Assembly: GCA_024449915.1 (NCBI GenBank)
Contig: JAMZAV010004548.1
Coordinates: forward strand, 1 to 64,000
Reading direction: 5' to 3'
Length of the DNA: 64,000 bases
From: Sweltsa coloradensis
Taxonomy: Eukaryota > Arthropoda > Insecta > Plecoptera > Chloroperlidae
The notes beneath the pieces are model-generated. The model did not search any database and was not told the DNA's origin. It worked only from the letters and a program-made list of their open reading frames with translations. This document shows, one piece after another, positions 1 to 11,502 of this stretch; within the stretch, counting starts at the first letter, position 1, and each line of letters begins with the position of its first letter. The translations under genes were made by a program, and so were the position numbers.

Positions 1-2158
1 AAACCTTCTATTTTTAAATTTTGTCCTGTCAAGGGAACAAATTTCCCTTTCTTTAAAAAAAAAGGGTTTTTACACCCTAAAATTTTTTTCCCAAATTTTT
101 TCCCCCCTTTTTGGAAAACCTTAAAAACTTTTTTTCCCAAAACTTTTCCAACAAATTTTTAACCCCCCCCCCCCAAAAAAAATTAATAAAAAACCGGGAA
201 ACCTTTTCCGCCTAAACGGGAAAAAACTTTTTTTTGAAAGGGTTTTCCAAACCCAAAATTTTAAGGGTCCCCCTATTTAAAAAAGGGGAAATTTAAAAAA
301 TAATGGTTTCCGTTTAATCAAAACTCTTCAAATTTAAAGGGAAAATTTAAAATTTGGAAAAAAACTATTTCCCCAAGGGGTTAATTCAAAAGGGAATTTT
401 TTAATTTTAAGGCAAACCCCATTGGGGGAAAAAGGAAACCAACGGGGGCCCTTTCAGCATTTAAAAAAATTTAACTATAAAAGGTAAAAGTATTTGGTAA
501 TTTTTGGAGCTTTTCTTTGTTGATTTAAAAGTTTTAAAATTCGGGGTAACCCTTTTAAAAATTAAAAAAAAAAATTTTAAAGGAACCCTTTATTTTTTAA
601 ATTTTGGGGAAATTTTTAAAATTTTTTAAAAACAAGAAACAAAAAAAAAATTTTTAAATAAACCGGAAAATTTTTTCCAAAGTATTCAAAAGGTGTCCCC
701 TGGGGAAAATTTAAAGATTTTATTTTTTTTTAAAGGGGTTTGATAAACAAATTAAGGGGAAAGGCCTTCTTTTTATCTTAAAAAGTTTTGATTGGTTTTT
801 TTTAATTTTTAGAAAAAAAAACCCTTTTAAACGTAAAAGCCCTTGGTTATAAAGGATTTTTTTTTAAAAACAAAATTTTTAAAATTTAAATTATAGCAAA
901 AAATTTATATTTTTTTACCCCAATGATAAAAGGGATGAATTTTTTTTATTTGAGTTAATTTAAGGGGAAGGAATTTTTTTAATGTATGATTTTTTTATTT
1001 GGGGGTTTTCAAAAATTGTAAAAATTTTTTAAAAAATTTTTAAGAATATGTTGGGGTTTAAAATCTCGGGAATTGGGAATTTTAAATTAATAGAAAAAAA
1101 TTTTTTTTTTAAAGGAATGTTAAAAGGTTAATTGTATTCTTTAAAAAATTTTTAATTAAATTAAATTCAAGTTTTGGTTTTTAAATTTTTATTTTTTTGG
1201 GTAGTTTTTTTTTAAAATTTTAAAAAAAAATTTTAAAATTAAAAATTTTTGAACCAAAAATTTAATTTAAAATTGAAATTTGAAGGAGGGGAATGGGGGT
1301 TACGTGTTTTTAAATTTTTCCTCTTTTATTGAAAGGTTAGGGGTTTTGGGATTCCCAATATTTTTTTTTTACCCCGAAAGAATTCCACTTTTGTTTCCTT
1401 TTCCCTTAAAAAAGTTTCCTGATTTTTCAAGTTTTGGGGAAGGGGGTTTAAGTAAAGGGCGGAAAATCCTTTTGGGAAATTTTTTTAGGTTTTTTGCCCC
1501 CAAATTTTTTTGATCAAAGGAAATTGTAAAATTTTAAAAAAAAATTTTGAAGCCTGTTTAAAATTTCAAAAGCAAAAAAATTTTTTTCCCATTTTTTTGG
1601 AATTAATTTTCTTTGTTTTTGGAAAGAATTTCCCCTTCAAAGCTTTTAAAAAAAATTAAAAATTTTGGGGCTTTTTTTCTTTTTTTTTAATTATTGCTTT
1701 TGTTAATTTAAATTTTTAAAATTTTAACTTTTTTTTCTTTTTTGTTTTTTCTTTTCCCCCTTTGGGGGGGGAGGGGGAAAAAAAAAGGTTTTGGGTTTTT
1801 TTTTTTTTTGGGGGGGGGGGGGCCCCCAAAAAAAATTTTTTGTTTTTTTTTTTGGGTTCCTGTATCATTGCTGTGATCAGTGTGACATAAAATTTTTTTA
1901 AAAATTAAAATATCTGATATAAATTATTATAGGGAATCAGTTTGAACACAAAAATGAAGATTCCCCAAAGAAAAAAGTTTTCGCTTTCGGTGGTTTTTTC
2001 CCCGCGAAAGTTTTGATTATACCCCTTGTTTTGGGCTGTTCCCTTTTTTTGGGCCAAACCTCATTTTCTTTTGATTTGGGATCGCCCTAATAAATCATTT
2101 TTTTTTCTTTTGGGGTTTTTTTTTTTTAATGTTTTTTTTTTTTTTTTTTTTTCTTTTT

Positions 2159-2189
<31 letters not shown>

Positions 2190-2535
2190 CCTTTTTTTTT
2201 TCCCTTTTCTTTTTTTTTTTCTTTTTTTTTTCTTTCATTTCATTCTCCCCCCTTTTTTTTTATTTTTTGTTTCCCATTCATTGAATGCATAAAATATTTA
2301 AATTTTTTTAAACCAAAATTCTTTTTTTTAAATGTTTTTGTTGTTGTAATGTACTATTTAAAATTTTTTTACAAAAATGTAATTTATTGTTTTTTTCCCT
2401 GCATCTAGTAATTAGTTTTATTTGGTTGCCCTCCTTTGTAAATCAGTTTTTATAACTGAAAAAGTTGGGGGTTAAAATAAATAAATAAATAAATAATAAA
2501 AAAAAAACCGCCAGTCTTTTGTGGTTTTAAAGGGC
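1..2535. other. AT-rich, homopolymer-stretched sequence, no gene seen
   Basis: Nearly every base sits in a run of three or more identical bases, with long poly-T and T/C stretches around 2,100-2,260 and poly-C or poly-G runs near 160 and 1,810. The few open frames are low-complexity phenylalanine or lysine runs and show no domain. A short (AAAT)n tract lies near 2,476-2,500. This texture looks like an uncorrected long-read consensus rather than natural sequence. I see no supportable gene. Confidence 0.7.
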
Positions 2536-2539
2536 GGGT

Positions 2540-4300
2540 TTGGGCCAGTGGGTGGCACACAGTAAAGGTATAAACATACAAACTGCTAAAAAATGGAAGT
2601 GGGGGTTAATTTTGCTAGGTCGCTTCAAAGTGGACGGGTACCACGACGATGGCGCGGGGAATAAGACAGTTTATGAATTTCGGGGGGTGCTATTTTCAGG
2701 GTTGCCCCAACTGTTACCCTGGGGCAAGACAAAGTCATAAGCCCGGACACCCAAGAAACGGGGGTTTTTTTTTAAAACGTTTGGGGGCAACGCAAGCAAA
2801 ATAAAACCCTTTTTTAGTGCTGTTTGGGTAAAAATTACGAATGGGGGAAAATTTTCAATTTAAGCGACTGAAACAAACCCAATGCCGACTGAAAAGCATT
2901 TCTTGAACAGCACCCCCTCAAAGCATAAAATACCACCCCACCCTCGGGGCTTTTTTCGGAGGGCTACAAAATTTTGAAACAAAGACCTCCCTTACAAATT
3001 AAAAGGAAAATAAAGATCCATTATTTCGACATAGGCAGCCCTGAAACCCCTATATAAATAAGTATGGGGGCTATCCTGGGGGGCACCCGACGATTTTTTG
3101 GTTTTAAAAAATTCGGGGGCTTTGTTGGTGGCGAATTAAAAATAAACTTTGTCGAGGGTCTAATTAAAGGGAAAGCTTTGCTTCCTCCACCAGACTTATC
3201 CCACCCAGTATTTCCCTTTTGGGGCGCATTGGAGGAAAATTTCTGTTTGTTTTGGTGTAACCAGGGGCCCCCTTTTTAGGGAGGGGAAAAGCAGATTGCC
3301 ACGCATAAAGGGATAAAGGGACGAAATACTGCCCGGGGAAAACATGGGTGTCAGCCGAAGTTAAAAAAGTTTGTGGAGTTAGGCTAAAAAATAACTGAAA
3401 CTTCGAAAAAATGGCAATCCCAGACCACATGTTACAGTCGCACAACCAAACAAGGAGGTTTTTTTTTCCCAAAAATTAAACCACCTTTTTAAAAAATTTA
3501 AGGTTAGGCAATTTTGGCTGGCCCTTTCATGGGGGCACTTCCTGTAGATAAAGTCAACTATGTGTCAATTTTTTGAGGCCCTTTAAGGGATCAAATTAAA
3601 ACCCTTCAAAGATAAATTTAAATCCAGGGCAAAGAGCTATAAAAAGGCTTTTTGCTAAACTCTTTTATGGGGAAAATTTGGGAAAGGGGGAACGACCTTA
3701 CTAAGCATAAAATAGTGGACTCATATGAAGACATGGTTGAAAAAATTTGGGAAAAATCCCAAACGATGTCAGCATTTGGGGAACCTCTTCAGAAACAAAA
3801 TGTTAATGCGTGGACTGAGAAAAAAACGATGAGCCCCTTTCGGGGCATCTACAAATGTTGAATTTTGTTTGCATTCACTACAGCCCTGGCAAGATTAACA
3901 CTCTACAGCTACCTGGAGATCTTGGTGACCGTTTTTTAAAACTATGATACGGATAGTATAATTTTTGTCAGTCGCCCCCCGGTGAAAAGGGGCCCCAAAC
4001 AGTAGGTGCCCTTCCTGGGGGATATGACAACGAGCTTTCCCGAGGGGGGGGGGGAAGGATCCTTCATTCTGAGTTTGTCAGTGGGGGGCCCAAGAATTTA
4101 TTTTTATAAGGGGGGGGCTTTGGGTGGCGGAAATACCATGAAAACAAAGACTTTTTTAAAGTTTGGGGGTTTTACACTAAACTATTCTGAATCTAATATC
4201 GTGAACCTGGGAAACAATGAAAAATTTTCACTTGAGGGCGGGGCCCCACCATTCACTTTTCCCAACCCCCAAAAATTCCCCGGGGGACCCCCAAACTTAA
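2540..4300 (+). pseudogene. Protein-primed family B DNA polymerase fragment (Polinton-type)
   Basis: This would be the replicative polymerase of a Polinton-like element. Near 2,630-2,690 the translation shows a DGY stretch followed by KTVYEF and a G-x-P segment, typical of the region upstream of the polymerase core in this family. At 3,943-3,957 one frame reads YDTDS, the catalytic metal-binding motif C of family B polymerases, followed by hydrophobic residues as expected. Between them, 3,690-3,770 gives a readable IVDSYEDMVEKIWEK stretch. Further on, 4,018-4,220 shows GDMT, GGPR and GFTLNY strings that fit the C-terminal part. The pieces are collinear over about 1.7 kb but lie in different frames with several stops, so this is broken or badly mis-sequenced. 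The family assignment is fairly firm; the exact ends are not. Confidence 0.62.
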
Positions 4301-4799
4301 AAATTGAAAACCCGTAAAGGGATAAGCTATACGACAGTCGTAACAAAAAAGGGCGGGGGCTTAAGATTTTGATCCCTTTGGGGGGGCCCTAGGTTTAAAA
4401 AAACAACCCGGGGGTAAAAAAATAATGAAGAAAAATGCTCAATGTAGATAATAATAATCTAATGTTTTAAATTCCGGGAAGATGAACCTGAAAATTTATC
4501 TTTAAGGTTTGCTTTTTGTAAAAAAGGGTTAACCATACCCCCAAAGATCCCACAAAGGGCTAGACTATTGCTTGTTTACTACTATGAAATTTTGCCAATA
4601 AGTAGAAATACTCTTTCTTGTGTAAAAAAAAGGGGTTTTTTCCAAGCATGGTGTTACCCCAAATACTCCATGTGGCCCTTTTCCCCCAAAAATAAAAAAA
4701 AAAACCCCCCTAAAATGACTAAAAACTTTAAACGTAGTGGGGGGGTTTTTCATACTAATATCAGCCCCAGGTGGCAAAATTTAATGCTTTTAAAAAAGA
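4301..4799. other. Gap between polymerase and ATPase remnants
   Basis: This stretch is homopolymer-rich and contains short open frames in both orientations. I see no recognisable domain. In an intact element it could hold another small gene, but nothing in the sequence shows it. Confidence 0.4.
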
Positions 4800-5470
4800 A
4801 AGCAAAGTACAAAAAAAGGCTCATTTTATACATGGACCCCAGTGGAAAAAATCCATTTACGACATTAATTGGGGTTCCTACAGGGTGGGGAAAATCACAC
4901 TTTTTTACAAAATTCATAAAAACATCTCCCAGCACTCGTAAACAAACCAAATTACGAAGTGGTGTGGTGTTACTCTGAAGGAAAGGTCTCTACGAAAAAA
5001 ATGAAAAAAACATTTGTGCATTTCAAAAGGGATTACCACAATTTGGGAAGTTTTTCCTCCCCCCCATGAAGGTGCAAAGGGCTAGTAGTTTTTGGGACAT
5101 TGGGGGGCTTTGAACTGATGCAAAGTTTGGATTTATTTACCAAAGGTCCCCCATAGAAATTTGAGAAATCATTTTTCTTAACTCAAAACATGTTTTTTAT
5201 CAAGGCAAAGGACCAAAACATTTTTCTAAACTCTCATTCTTGGTTTTGTTTTCAAAAAACCTCGTGATCCCGGGGCCCCAAAAAAGTCATGTTTTCAAGA
5301 AAAGTTTACCCTGACAACCCTCTATTTTTGTGGAAGCCTTTTTAAGGGTGCAAAAATCTGTACCCCACGGGTATCTCCTATTTGATTTTAAACAAACTAC
5401 CCAGACATTATGCGTTTTTTAGAACTTTTAATATTTCCCGATGATAAGGGCCCTTTTTATTTGTAAACTT
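4800..5470 (+). pseudogene. Packaging-type ATPase fragment (Polinton-like)
   Basis: The frame covering 4,830-4,975 contains GVPTGWGKSHF, a P-loop (Walker A) in the G-x-P-T-G-x-G-K-S form used by FtsK/HerA-type genome-packaging ATPases of Polintons and related viruses. About 450 bp downstream, at 5,363-5,398, another frame reads PHGYLLFDFKQT, which fits the conserved C-terminal end of the same family. Two or more frame changes separate the two pieces, and the segment between contains stops in every frame. Its place directly after the polymerase supports the call. In an intact element this enzyme would drive DNA into a capsid. Confidence 0.5.
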
Positions 5471-5559
5471 TCCCAAAAAATCTATAAAAAAAATGAGTAA
5501 ATAAAACAAATTCCTCAGTCATTTATCAAAGTCTAATACGTACTGGGGCCAAAGCAGAT

Positions 5560-6180
5560 TTTCTCCGTGTTCTTCACCCCTGCGATCCTCACATGCCAAA
5601 TCAAAAATTAAAACTGGCTGGGTGAGGCCCTTTTAAAACCATCTTTTGAGTGGCCCGACAATAAATTTAAAAGGACGTGTAAACGGGTTAAAAAAACTCT
5701 CAGAAGAAAAAGACTCGCTGACACCCGAAGGTGTTACGGGGAAAATTGTACGTGCGGTGAAACTTGGGAAAAAAAAAAAGAAGTTCTTTTAACAACAGGT
5801 GGTGGGATTTCTTTCCCCCTTTTTCTGGGGCCTCTTTTAAACGGGCTTCTAGGAAGTTTATTTAGATATGAAACTGCCAAGAAAAAGTTTCTCTTGACCC
5901 TGATACCAGGGGGGCATTCAAAACCCCTGCTGAAAATCCTGTTAATAAAACTAAAAATTTTACTTGACCCTTGGGAAAAGGAAAGCATATTAATGCTAAA
6001 AGCTTCACAAAATGATGAAAAATTGGTTTTAAAATAAAAAACATACTTTTTACATTCCTGGGACTTTTACAAGCTTGCGTAAAACCCATTGCCCTAAACC
6101 CATTATTAAATGAAAAAAAAAGTGAGAAAAAGTATAAAAAAATGAAAAATGAAGCAACAATATGAAGAAGGGGGAAAAAA
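5560..6180 (+). pseudogene. Possible Polinton-associated small conserved proteins
   Basis: Translations in shifting frames from about 5,560 show a basic, leucine-rich part with an LSEEKDSL stretch near 5,700 and a glycine/leucine-rich hydrophobic stretch near 5,790-5,850. Around 5,880-6,060 there is an acidic/lysine part. This order resembles small proteins often encoded next to the ATPase in arthropod Polintons and adintovirus-like elements. Their function is unknown to me. The match rests on general pattern and position, so the call is tentative. Confidence 0.3.
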
Positions 6181-8750
6181 ATCAAATCAAAAAACTTTTT
6201 AAAAAATTAAAAAACCCCAAAATCAGTTTTTCCCATAAAGAGTAAAAAGGTAAAACCCAGTTATTGTATGAAAAACCTAAAACAGTGCTGGGGGGAAAAT
6301 TTTAAATTGGGATATATTAGGAAGTGGGCCCGTGGGACGTGGGAAAAAAATTCATGGGACATCAATCTTGATCTCAATCTGAAAGTAGTGCTTTTAGGAA
6401 AAAAAGTTTACCTCTTGGCTGGGTAGACATTTGCTATTTTTTTTGGCAGAACTTAATATGCCTCAAGAATAATGTATGTATGTGTAGTGCTGTTTCAGTT
6501 TTTTTACATTTTCTTTACAGGTAAGAACTTTGTAAATACCCTTTTTAACATTTTCCTTAAATTTCCAACAATAAATAATGAAAATGGTCCCCAAAAAAGT
6601 AAAAAACTTTTTAAAAAAATTTTGGGGGAAGAAAAAAAATTTTGGGTTCCCTGCTTTTCTTAAAAGATGTAAAAATTTTTAAAACCTTTTCCCTTTTTTG
6701 CAGCAAAGAAAATATGTAAAACATGTAAAACCCCAAAATTATTTGCAAATCTTTTATTTACAAAATATAAAAAATTTTTAAAATTTGCATGGAAAGGTTT
6801 TTGGTGTAGTGTTTTTTGTACAGTGTGTACTTTGTATGATGTAAGGGTTTAAAGGGGAAAATATGTACGTTTTCTCTTTATGGTGTTAAAGTGGGAGTAT
6901 TTACAGTTTTGTACTATTGTGATATGGGGAATTTTTTGTTTTTGAGAACTTGTTTTTGTAGTATTATAGTTTCTGTGTCCGTTTTTTTACAAATTTTTTT
7001 TACAGAGTAAAAAGAACTTTTTAAAAAAACTTTAAATTTTTCTGAAAAAAAAATTGGGGAAAAAAATATATGAAAAACGTACACATGCAGAAAACTAAAC
7101 TTTTTTGCACACATTTTTCTTTACATGGTTTAAAAACAACTTTAAAAATTTTTTAAGGGGAAAACTTTTTTCACACCAATTTTTACTACAGAAAGAAAAA
7201 CTTGAAACTTTGCAAGGGAAAAATTTACAACCTTTTCTTTTATAATAATAAATTGATAAAACTTTTTACTTTTAGGGTCTATTTGTAAAGTGAAAAAATT
7301 ATTTTTTTACACATTTTCAAAAACAGCATAGTAGAACTTGAAACTTTGGGCAAGGAAAATTTCACCTTTTTTTTCTAGAGGGTTTTAAAAACTTGAATAC
7401 AACTTTTGGGGTTTTTTGGGTCCAATTTCCCTCCCTTCCCTGAGATTTTTCCCCAGGGCATCAACCGCCAAACTATTTAAAATATGTGCTATGCCCGGGG
7501 GTCTAAAACCCCCCAAAATTTTTGGGAAAAATGTCTTTTTACTTTGCCCAAGGGCACTTTTCCGCCCAAAACCCAAAGGTTTTTGGGCGAAAAAACAAAT
7601 CGGGTCATGTGAAAAAAGCTTCTATACAATACTTTACTGTACCAACAAATTTAAAGATGGCGCTCCATTTTTTTTAAAACTAAAAGTTTTAATAATAGGT
7701 GTAAGTCCCGAACAACAAATCTGAAAATGAAAAATTTTTGTAACCCTTCGTTTTTTTCCCAAAATAAATGCACTCCTTGTAATAGGCCTTTTTAATTTCC
7801 CATAATTTGGGTGTCATTCACTTTTCATGAAAGACTATTCAAGTTTAAAAAAAAATTGGGATTTTCCCCCCAACCCTCCCGTTTGCATTTAAAAAATGGA
7901 CTGAAAAAAGTAATTTTTAAAAAAAAAAAAAATAAATTTAAAACATTAATCTTAGATTGAACTCCAAACAGTTTTTACAAAGTTGGTGATGGGAAATAAA
8001 GGGGCGGAGCTTCACAAAAATTTTCCCAAGATTCCCGAAATACAAAGAATCGCAAAAATTTAAACCCCTGCGCAGCCCTTTCTCTTGGCGCACCGACACC
8101 TTTATGGTGGGGGTAGGTCTTGGGCAAGACGAGCTCAAAAACTTCATTTTTCATCCAGTCTTCGTCCCAGGAAAGGGCGTGTATTTAAAAAAAATCTTGG
8201 GTTTTTTTTATTTATTTATTGGGACATTACTTATAAACCTTCATTATATTGTAAAGCATCATGTTTGGGCAGGTCTGTATGTGTTGGGAAGTCTGGACAT
8301 GTCTGTATGACGTTCCCTGACTTGCAAGTTTCAACACGAAAGGGAAAAGAAAAGGGGGGGAGCTTCACGAACCCGCCCCCTTGGGGCTCCTTCAAAGAGC
8401 GGGGAGGGGTCTAGAGCTTCAGTCAGTTTACGTCTTAGAAATTTTTCGAGGGCAGTCGCTACTGGTCCGTTTTTCAACGCCCTCACCATGAATTTTTTTA
8501 AACAGACTTCACTACCCCTGTTGCGAGCCTAAAGCCTGCTAGTGGACCCTCTCAAAAGTACGAACTTGTTTTTTTTTAAAAGTGTTTTTTTTTAAAAGGA
8601 AGTCGTACAAAATGCTGGTGGGTTGGGGGTCATATGGGAAGGGCTTGGTTCAAACCATTGTACAAAACCCTTTTCAAAAGGAAAGGACTCAGGCTCAAAC
8701 TTCACGAAAGGAGTCAACTTTTTTCTTTAAATGGAACTACTCAAAGTTAC
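6181..8750. other. Unassigned AT-rich sequence left of the first gypsy element
   Basis: The first part, up to about 8,200, has the same stretched homopolymer texture as the beginning of the window. I found no conserved domain in any frame. From about 8,240 the texture becomes more normal. The last 30 bases run directly into the 5' LTR at 8,751, so this is the pre-insertion flank of that element. It could be the rest of the Polinton-like element, but nothing recognisable supports that. Confidence 0.4.
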
Positions 8751-8962
8751 TGTTGTATGCTCCCGCTTCCCGGAAGCGGGTCCTTTTCTTTACCCAATAC
8801 TAGTGTTCTAACTGGGCTAGTGTAATTTGTTTGATGTCCCCGTATGTCCGGTTTCTGAATAAAAATGACGTAATTTACAGGGCTAGTTTTTGGGTAAACG
8901 TTTTACAGTGATTAATTTGTAGTAAACCAGGTAGAACAAACCCCGTCCCCCGGGATACTACA
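8751..8962 (+). repeat. 5' LTR of gypsy element 1
   Basis: The LTR begins TGTTGTATGCTCCCGCTTCC and ends ATACTACA. It is about 212 bp, against 203 bp for the 3' copy; the length difference is mostly extra bases in homopolymers. An AATAAA-like polyadenylation signal (TGAATAAAAATG) lies near 8,857. The bases after the LTR (TTGGGGGACCCGG from 8,963) are where the primer-binding site should be, but the inflated G runs prevent naming the tRNA. Confidence 0.85.
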
Positions 8963-9699
8963 TTGGGGGACCCGGGGGGTAAATTAATGCATTCGACTCT
9001 GAAAAAAAAGGTTTGGAAGGTAGTTATATTAAAAAGTTTTCATAGGCCTAGACCCCCGGAATTGTTCAATCATGTCCGGTGAAAACGGCGGCAGCCTTTT
9101 GACTGCTCAGGTGACCAGACAACAGTGGGACAACGCTGGACGCGTTGGCTTAGGGATTTGAATATTATGCAGAAATTTGCTAATATTCAAACCCTCAAAG
9201 AAAGAAGCAACGTTGTTGCAAAAAGGGCAGGTCTGGATGTACAGAACGTGAAATCACAGTCTGCCAGCGGCAGGGGCAGATGGAGGTTCCAATGTTATTT
9301 GGATGCTGTCGCGCGTTGACTGTGAAGTTCACACCTAGGAGTAATATTCCTTACGAAAGATCAAGTTCCGTGCACTTAGCCAACAAGAGGGTGAGTTAAT
9401 GATAATTTTGAAGTTAGGTTAAGGCGCCAGGCTCTTCACTGGGGGTTTGGAACACTCATAGATGAAAAACCTGCGTGACCAAATTTTGGACAAAGTTTTT
9501 TCTAAGCAACTCAAGAGAAAACTTATCGAAATAGGTCCAGATATGACCCTACAGTCTGGGGTTGGACACATCTCGATTTTGGGAGGATGCCAACCAGCGC
9601 GAGCTAGGACTGGAGCAGGTAAGCTCAGGCCTAGGGCTAGGTCTGCCTGACAAGCAAGCTGTAGTGAAAAAGGGTAAGCCTAGGCCTAGATAGGTCAAA

Positions 9700-9915
9700 G
9701 AAAATAAAATGCTTTGCATGTGGCTATGTGGGACACATGAAAGGTAGTGAGGGTGTCCAGCAAAGAACAAAGAATGCCATCTGTGTCATCATATTGGGCA
9801 CTTTGGAGCTTCCCTGTAGGAAAAAAAGTAAACAAAAAGGGGAACACACTAAAGGGAAAAACACAGGAAAAAAAGAGAAAAGCAAGGTTAGACAAGTTAA
9901 TGTCGATTCAAATAC
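9700..9915 (+). pseudogene. Gag nucleocapsid region (zinc knuckles), gypsy element 1
   Basis: From 9,710 the sequence reads CFACGYVGH followed, after a frame change, by a second cysteine/histidine cluster (CHLCHHIGHF) near 9,780. These are CCHC-type zinc knuckles as found in the nucleocapsid part of invertebrate gypsy Gag proteins, which bind the RNA genome. A lysine-rich tail follows up to about 9,900. Upstream, 9,074-9,330 holds open fragments that probably belong to gag but are not recognisable alone. Frame changes split the region. Confidence 0.65.
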
Positions 9916-9989
9916 AGACGGACGAGTCGGAAGATCGCCGCGACTATGCTTTCGGAGTGACCAGAGTTAAACCAGCTGAAGGGTTCTTT

Positions 9990-10340
9990 TGCCCTATTGA
10001 AAGACAAGGTGGGTGGAATTGGTTTGGAGGTTATGGTTGACTCAGGAGCTACATGTAATTTTAGTAGATGAAGAAACGTGGACTCGCTTAAAGGAAAAAA
10101 AATTTTGACTTGCTGCTCTTCATTATCTAGTAAGGCACTCTTTCCCATATGGTATAAAACCCCCCTGACTGTCCTGGGTAAATTCCAAGCAGATGTAGAG
10201 GTAAGACCCGGTCCGAAGGTAAGCGCTTTGTTCTACGTAATAAAAGGCAAGGGTGTGCCACTTCTTGGGAAAGAGACTGCAATAAAACTAGGAGTTTTGA
10301 AGATAGGCCTGCAAGTGAATCGGATCAAAAGCCTAAAAAG
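9990..10340 (+). pseudogene. Retropepsin-like aspartic protease, gypsy element 1
   Basis: At 10,039-10,053 one frame reads DSGAT, the active-site motif of retroviral-type aspartic proteases, preceded by a hydrophobic stretch. About 200 bp downstream, VPLLGKETAIKLGVL (10,255-10,300) matches the usual LLG-x-x-x-A-x-x-LG end of gypsy proteases. The enzyme would cut the Gag-Pol polyprotein. At least one frame change lies between the two motifs. Confidence 0.65.
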
Positions 10341-11480
10341 CCTAAGCCTGTATTGGGAAAGTTGAAAGTTTTTCAAATGAAACTTCCCATTAACCATGAT
10401 GTGAAACCAGTGTACCAACCATTGAGAAGAGTTCCTGTGCCCCTTCAAAGAATACTAGAAACTAAACTTCAAGAGTTGGAAGACCAAGATATCATTGAGA
10501 AGATTGAGGCCCATCGCAGTGGTCCTCGCAGCTCGTGGTCGCCCTAAGGGTAATGGAGATGTCAGGATTTGCGTTGACATGCGTCAGGCAAATACTGGGG
10601 TGGAAAGAGAGAAACATCACATACCAATTTTTGATGAGGTACTCCCGATCTAAGGGACAGTAAATTTTTATTTAAACCGATATTGACAGCGCTTTTCACC
10701 AAATTGAATTGATCCCAGAATCGAGAGAGATAACAACATTCCTTACACATCAAGGGCTCTATCGCTACAAACGCCTAATGTTCGGTATTAATTGTGCCCC
10801 AGAAATGTTCCAGCGCACAATGGAACAAGTTCTGCAAGAATGTGAGGGTATTTTGATTTTTATCGATGACATTCTCGTGCATGGAAAAACTAAAGAGGAA
10901 CATGATAGGCGATTGAAGAAAGTCTTAGGAGTTCTAGGGGAAAAGAACATGACATTAAACAAAAGAAAATGCTTGTTTGGAGTTGAATCAGTTGAATTCA
11001 TGGGACATAAGTAGAGATACGTTTTTTTAGCACTTAAATTTAGAAAATTTAGCATTAATTTTGACAAATTTAGCATTTTGTAGCATCAATTGGTTTCTTT
11101 TCCACCAAAACCCTAAATGTAGGGTGTTTCTTAAACTTCTTTCTGGTAAATGATGAATTGTAGGAACATTTCAATTCAATATAGTCACATAAAACGCTAG
11201 AATACATTACTAAACTAGTTCTCAATAGGCATTAAAAACATTATTTTTAGTAAAATTAGCATTTTAAATCGTCAAAATTAGCATTTTGTTGCATCAAAAA
11301 CCTAAAACGCTAAAAAAACTTATCTCTAGACATAAGCTATCTTCTGAAGGAATCACAGCAACAAATAGTAAAATTGAAGCCGTCTGCAACTTTAGACAAC
11401 CAGAAACATCTGAGGAAGTGCGAAGTTTTTGGGGGCCCTAGTTAACTTTGTTGGAAGATTCATTCCAGATTTGTCCGACG
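10340..11480 (+). pseudogene. Reverse transcriptase domain, gypsy element 1 (split by a MITE)
   Basis: Conserved blocks occur in order: an entry segment at 10,375-10,520 (KPVYQPLRRVPVPLQ), a central RICVDMR string near 10,570, then 10,709-11,014 with the LMFGINCAPEMFQ block and the catalytic motif FIDD at 10,859-10,870 (the xxDD variant of YxDD). The frame runs to VEFMGHK at 11,011, where a MITE interrupts it; the continuation resumes after 11,336 with ISSEGI-like sequence. Stops and frame changes also occur near 10,545 and 10,650. The domain would copy the element's RNA into DNA. Confidence 0.8.
11012..11328. mobile_element. hAT-like MITE inserted in gypsy pol
   Basis: This 317-bp AT-rich segment starts TAGAGATACGTTTTTTTAGC and ends with the inverted counterpart, 19 of 20 bases matching. 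The exact octamer GACATAAG flanks it on both sides (11,004-11,011 and 11,329-11,336). An 8-bp duplication together with TAGAG-type ends is characteristic of hAT transposons. It has no coding capacity, so a related transposase must have moved it. Inside, the phrase TTTAGCATTTTG recurs several times in related forms. It interrupts the reverse transcriptase frame, so it inserted after the retrotransposon. Confidence 0.9.
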
Positions 11481-11502
11481 ACAACCGAGCCCCTGCGACA
11501 AA

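Larger units (their letters stand above)
2540..6180 (+). mobile_element. Broken Polinton/Maverick-like element (internal part)
   Basis: Three neighbouring blocks on the plus strand fit the gene content of Polinton/Maverick virus-like DNA transposons: a family B DNA polymerase, then an FtsK/HerA-type packaging ATPase, then small conserved proteins. The reading frame changes repeatedly, often at homopolymer runs, so nothing here could be translated as written. I did not find an integrase, cysteine protease, capsid genes or terminal inverted repeats. The element is therefore either incomplete or hidden by the poor sequence quality. A related free virus (adintovirus-like) integrated in the genome would look the same. 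Confidence 0.55.

Noticed and set aside
2026..2292. 88-codon phenylalanine-rich ORF
   Set aside because: Pure product of a poly-T tract in low-quality sequence.
7385..7724. Complementary ORFs of 63 and 102 codons
   Set aside because: No domain on either strand, and the sequence is homopolymer-distorted.
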